Below, in pieces: positions 5,688-8,388 of a stretch of DNA of 8,388 nucleotides; positions within the stretch are counted from its first letter, which is position 1, and each line of letters starts with the position of its first letter. Under the pieces are notes generated by a model. The model saw nothing but the letters and a program-made list of their open reading frames with translations, searched no databases and was not told where the DNA came from. The stretch comes from Calditrichaceae bacterium (lineage in GTDB: Bacteria > Calditrichota > Calditrichia > Calditrichales > Calditrichaceae), in assembly GCA_030592985.1 (NCBI GenBank), contig JAUVIB010000117.1:1-8388 (forward strand). The letters run 5' to 3'. Position numbers and translations under genes: made by a program.

Positions 5688-8247
5688 CATACCATACTTT
5701 TATATCATCGAACCAACTACGTGTGTGTGTATCATTTCCACCTACAATATTTATAGAACTATATGTTCCTGATAGACCTGATAAATCAACGTTAGATGCT
5801 TTTAAAACATCATTAATCCAAACCTCACCTATTTTATTATCTTTATCATATCTAACTTTTATTTTATACCATGTATCAGGTATCCATGTCTGGAGTACTG
5901 TACCAGAAATACCGCTAGCGCCGAATTTTATATAACCATCATAATGAAAATATACATAAGCATATTGTTTCCCCCACGTGCTTGTATCTTTATTATAAAG
6001 TCCGATATGTGCTTCAGAATAATTCATAACACTTGATGCTAATTTCTTCGTTCTTACATATCCTTCAAAATAAATTACCGAAGGCCTATCATTAAATTCT
6101 TTAATAACAGTAGCAGACCAATTCGTTTGTCCTTCTAATTGTAATGATTTATTTCCTGAAATTGATGTAGTGTTGCTAACATATTGATAACTTGTTCCAT
6201 ATCCGTTATAAATCAGATTCCAACCGCCGGAAGATGGGAAAGTACTTAATGAATAACTTTCAAAATCATCATTAATTATATAAGTTATTCCTCCGGATGA
6301 ATTAACTGTAATCTTCCGTGTAGTTATATTTGTAAGGCTACCTGTGTCCTTTACTTCCAGTCTAATGGTTTTAGTTCCTTCTGATGAATATTGATGACTT
6401 GCTGTTTTTGTTGTTGAGTAATTTGTATCCCAGTTGCCATTATTATCCCAATCCCAGCGAACTTGTAATGATGAAGATAGGTCTTCTGTGTCACTACTAC
6501 CGGATGCGTCAAAATTGAAAGTAGTTGACGTGCTTCCTGATGTAGGAGAAACTGTAAAAGAAGCTGTGGGTGCACTGTTGCTTTGTTCATCTAAATACAC
6601 AGTTATCTGTGTACTAGTTTCAGCATTGTCATTATCAACCGCTGTTGCTTTTAAAGTATAGCTACCGGCAGAAAGTCCGCTTGTATTCCAACTATATTGA
6701 TAAGGTGAAGAGGTATCGTAACCTTTATAATTACCGTTTACATAAAATTTTACTCTTGATACATTACCATCGGTATCTGATGCATTAGCCTTTATAGTTA
6801 CATTTTCGCCTATATTATAATGTTGATTGTTGGCTGGTTGTGTAATCGAAACTGTTGGTGATTGATTAGCTGGAGAATCAAGATAAACGGTTATTTGAGT
6901 TGAAGTCTCAGCATTGTCATTATCAACCGCTGTTGCTTTTAAAGTATAGCTACCGGCAGAAAGGCCGTTTGTATTCCAGCTATATTGATAAGGTGAAGAT
7001 GAATCATAGCCTTTGTAAGTACCATTTACATAAAATTTTACCCTTGCTATTGAACCATCGTTATCAGATGCGTTAGCTTTTATAGTTACATTTTCGCCTA
7101 TATTATAATGCTGATTGTTGACTGGTTGTGTAATCGAAACTGTTGGATTATTGTTTGGTTCATCTGCATCGTTAATAAAATTATTACCTACATCTAAATC
7201 ATTGTTTAGATAAACATACTTTTCAAAAGCTGTAAATGTATAAAAGTAAGAATACTTTGGAGAAGCATACTCGTCGCCAACAAGACCCCAAGACAGGCTA
7301 ACATAGTATTGTTTTTCTTTGTCAATTACATGATCTAAATTAAAAATAAGTGTACTTCCGTTAAACCATTTTTCTCTTCCCTTTGAATCAAGTTTTCCGA
7401 AAGAAACTATTGGTTTACCGGAAAAATCTTTAAGATATACTTCAGCGCCGTATCCCGGGTATTGGCTACCGATCCTTTTAACAAGAAGAATTTTTTCATC
7501 CAGCTTATTATCATAAAACCAGTTATCTTGTCTTAATACCATTTTAAAATAGGATATTACATATCCCCCTCCAAAAAGTCCTTCCCCTTTATCTATCGCC
7601 TCTTTTACAGAAGATATTCCAAATGGCCAGCTAAAGGGTTTTATAGTAATACCATTTAATCCTTGGTCGTTTCCACCGGGTGTTCCATAAACTCTCGTTG
7701 AAATTTTTAATTTTGAATCAACAATATTGAAATCAAAATCAACAAAAACACCATGTTTACCGGCATAAAAATCTGAAAAATGAATTGTTGAAGTTTTTAA
7801 AATTCCGGCTTCTTCATCAATAGTCAATATAGGAAGTTGTATTATTTCACTTTTTGTAGTATCAATAAAAAATGCCCGAATATTTTCATAACCTGTTTCT
7901 TTTTTAAAAGGCAAGCCAATTTCAACGGGTTTATTAAAAACTATCCCGGCAGGTTCTAAATGCACAACAATTGCTGTTGTGTCATTTGGTGGGATAATTG
8001 TTCCTGTTGCATCTGATATTTTTATTGTTTGATTTGAATTTAATGCTCCTTCAGGGATATTAACAAAAGCTCCATAGATATTAGAATTGGGATCTGTATT
8101 TTGTACAGTTCCACCACTTGTGCCAATTGTTCCTTCATTTTCATAAACAGGCTGATCATCAGGGCCTGTTGTATTTTCATTCTTACAAGTAAAAATAATT
8201 GCAAAAACTAGTACAATTAAAATTAGCGTTAATATAAGCTTTTTCAT
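5680..8247 (-). CDS. Large multidomain lipoprotein: ZU5-like, two Ig-like, PKD and LamG-like domains
   Basis: 855 residues. The signal peptide has lipobox IFTC (Cys21), followed by a polar, acidic linker (KNENTTGPDDQ) that may favour surface display, though that is inferred. Residues about 38-125 resemble a ZU5 domain (GTSGGTV, VNIPEGAL, VHLEPAGIVFNKPVEIGLP). Residues about 160-360 are beta-rich with no family I recognise. Two Ig-like modules follow (about 366-461 and 462-557), each with VSITQP, NNQHYNIGENVTIKANASD, RVKFYVNG and AGSYTLKATAVDND. A PKD domain comes next (about 558-650: PTASFTVSPTSG, FDASGSSD, WDWDNNGNWD). Residues about 655-855 look like a LamG/concanavalin-type sandwich, starting DDFESYS and ending WFDDIKVW. 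The likely role is a surface adhesin or glycan-binding protein. No catalytic motif and no type IX tail is seen. AAGGAAG 6 nt before the ATG supports the start; the next gene is 105 nt downstream. Confidence 0.88.
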   Translation of the reverse strand: MKKLILTLILIVLVFAIIFTCKNENTTGPDDQPVYENEGTIGTSGGTVQNTDPNSNIYGAFVNIPEGALNSNQTIKISDATGTIIPPNDTTAIVVHLEPAGIVFNKPVEIGLPFKKETGYENIRAFFIDTTKSEIIQLPILTIDEEAGILKTSTIHFSDFYAGKHGVFVDFDFNIVDSKLKISTRVYGTPGGNDQGLNGITIKPFSWPFGISSVKEAIDKGEGLFGGGYVISYFKMVLRQDNWFYDNKLDEKILLVKRIGSQYPGYGAEVYLKDFSGKPIVSFGKLDSKGREKWFNGSTLIFNLDHVIDKEKQYYVSLSWGLVGDEYASPKYSYFYTFTAFEKYVYLNNDLDVGNNFINDADEPNNNPTVSITQPVNNQHYNIGENVTIKANASDNDGSIARVKFYVNGTYKGYDSSSPYQYSWNTNGLSAGSYTLKATAVDNDNAETSTQITVYLDSPANQSPTVSITQPANNQHYNIGENVTIKANASDTDGNVSRVKFYVNGNYKGYDTSSPYQYSWNTSGLSAGSYTLKATAVDNDNAETSTQITVYLDEQSNSAPTASFTVSPTSGSTSTTFNFDASGSSDTEDLSSSLQVRWDWDNNGNWDTNYSTTKTASHQYSSEGTKTIRLEVKDTGSLTNITTRKITVNSSGGITYIINDDFESYSLSTFPSSGGWNLIYNGYGTSYQYVSNTTSISGNKSLQLEGQTNWSATVIKEFNDRPSVIYFEGYVRTKKLASSVMNYSEAHIGLYNKDTSTWGKQYAYVYFHYDGYIKFGASGISGTVLQTWIPDTWYKIKVRYDKDNKIGEVWINDVLKASNVDLSGLSGTYSSINIVGGNDTHTRSWFDDIKVWYEE
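6591..7146 (-). repeat. Tandem 288-bp intragenic repeat encoding two Ig-like modules
   Basis: Two copies, about 6591-6858 and 6879-7146, are offset by exactly 288 bp (96 codons) with no indels. Long stretches are identical, for example from CAGCATTGTCATTATCAACC (+ strand, starting at 6621 and 6909). The near-identity suggests a recent duplication or gene conversion, and the unit could expand or contract by recombination. Confidence 0.9.
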
Positions 8248-8253
8248 TTTAAT

Positions 8254-8260
8254 CTTCCTT
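8254..8260 (-). promoter_or_regulatory. Ribosome binding site for the large lipoprotein
   Basis: AAGGAAG on the minus strand, 6 nt before the ATG at 8247. It matches a Shine-Dalgarno core and supports the chosen start, which is also followed by a good lipoprotein signal peptide. Confidence 0.65.
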
Positions 8261-8288
8261 TATATATGACTCTGTTTATTTATTACAA

Positions 8289-8313
8289 TATTTTTCATAA
8301 CCTATGAAAAATA
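8289..8313. promoter_or_regulatory. Inverted repeat in the leader of the large lipoprotein gene
   Basis: Perfect 11-bp arms (TATTTTTCATA and TATGAAAAATA) are separated by ACC, 41 nt upstream of the ATG at 8247. There is no GC-rich stem with a T-run as in a terminator. An operator for a dimeric regulator or a weak leader hairpin are the likeliest readings. The remaining bases to the right edge (8314-8388) show no gene, only an 8-base homopolymer at 8328-8335 and AT-rich sequence that probably holds the promoter. Confidence 0.45.
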
Positions 8314-8388
8314 AATAAGTTATATCGTTTTTTTTCTTGATTTTTATTTAGAAATTCACTATCTTAAGTCACTGATAATTAATGAGAT

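Noticed and set aside
6351..6661. Short open frames on both strands within the PKD and Ig region, and another at 5723-5935 (+)
   Set aside because: They are other-frame readings of the large lipoprotein gene, with low-complexity or unstructured products and no ribosome binding site of note.

Overview
This AT-rich window has every supported gene on the minus strand, so transcription runs from high to low coordinates. The encoded proteins look like the exported repertoire of a FCB-group bacterium (Bacteroidota, Ignavibacteriota, Calditrichota or a relative). Three things point that way: a C-terminal module of the 'NYPNxFNPTT...GLY' type used for type IX secretion, many FG-GAP/VCBS-like DxDxDG repeats, and lipoproteins with Ig-like, PKD and CsgG-like domains. 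The exact phylum is inferred, not proven. No tRNA, rRNA, CRISPR array, insertion sequence or phage gene was recognised.

From right to left: (1) 8247-5680, a large multidomain lipoprotein (ZU5-like segment, unassigned middle, two near-identical Ig-like repeats, PKD domain, LamG-like C-terminus). (2) 5574-4708, a lipoprotein with weak WD40/beta-propeller-like motifs. It overlaps by an ATGA the start of (3) 4711-3488, an exported HEAT-repeat plus CsgG/TolB-like protein. (4) 3370-1889, a secreted FG-GAP-like protein ending in a type IX sorting module, broken by two opposite single-base frameshifts. (5) 1793 to the left edge, a membrane sensor histidine kinase whose extracytoplasmic domain is a close paralogue of gene 4. 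It runs out of the window just before its H-box and starts with TTG.

The most notable feature is the pair of genes 4 and 5. One sensory-type domain has been tandemly duplicated. One copy is fused to TM-PAS-histidine kinase and the other to a secretion tail, as if a kinase and a secreted look-alike had been made from one ligand-binding module. The secreted copy is now a pseudogene, is read by frameshifting, or carries two sequence errors. The coupled pair 2/3 looks like a separate envelope module. No shared function for the whole block can be demonstrated from the sequence.
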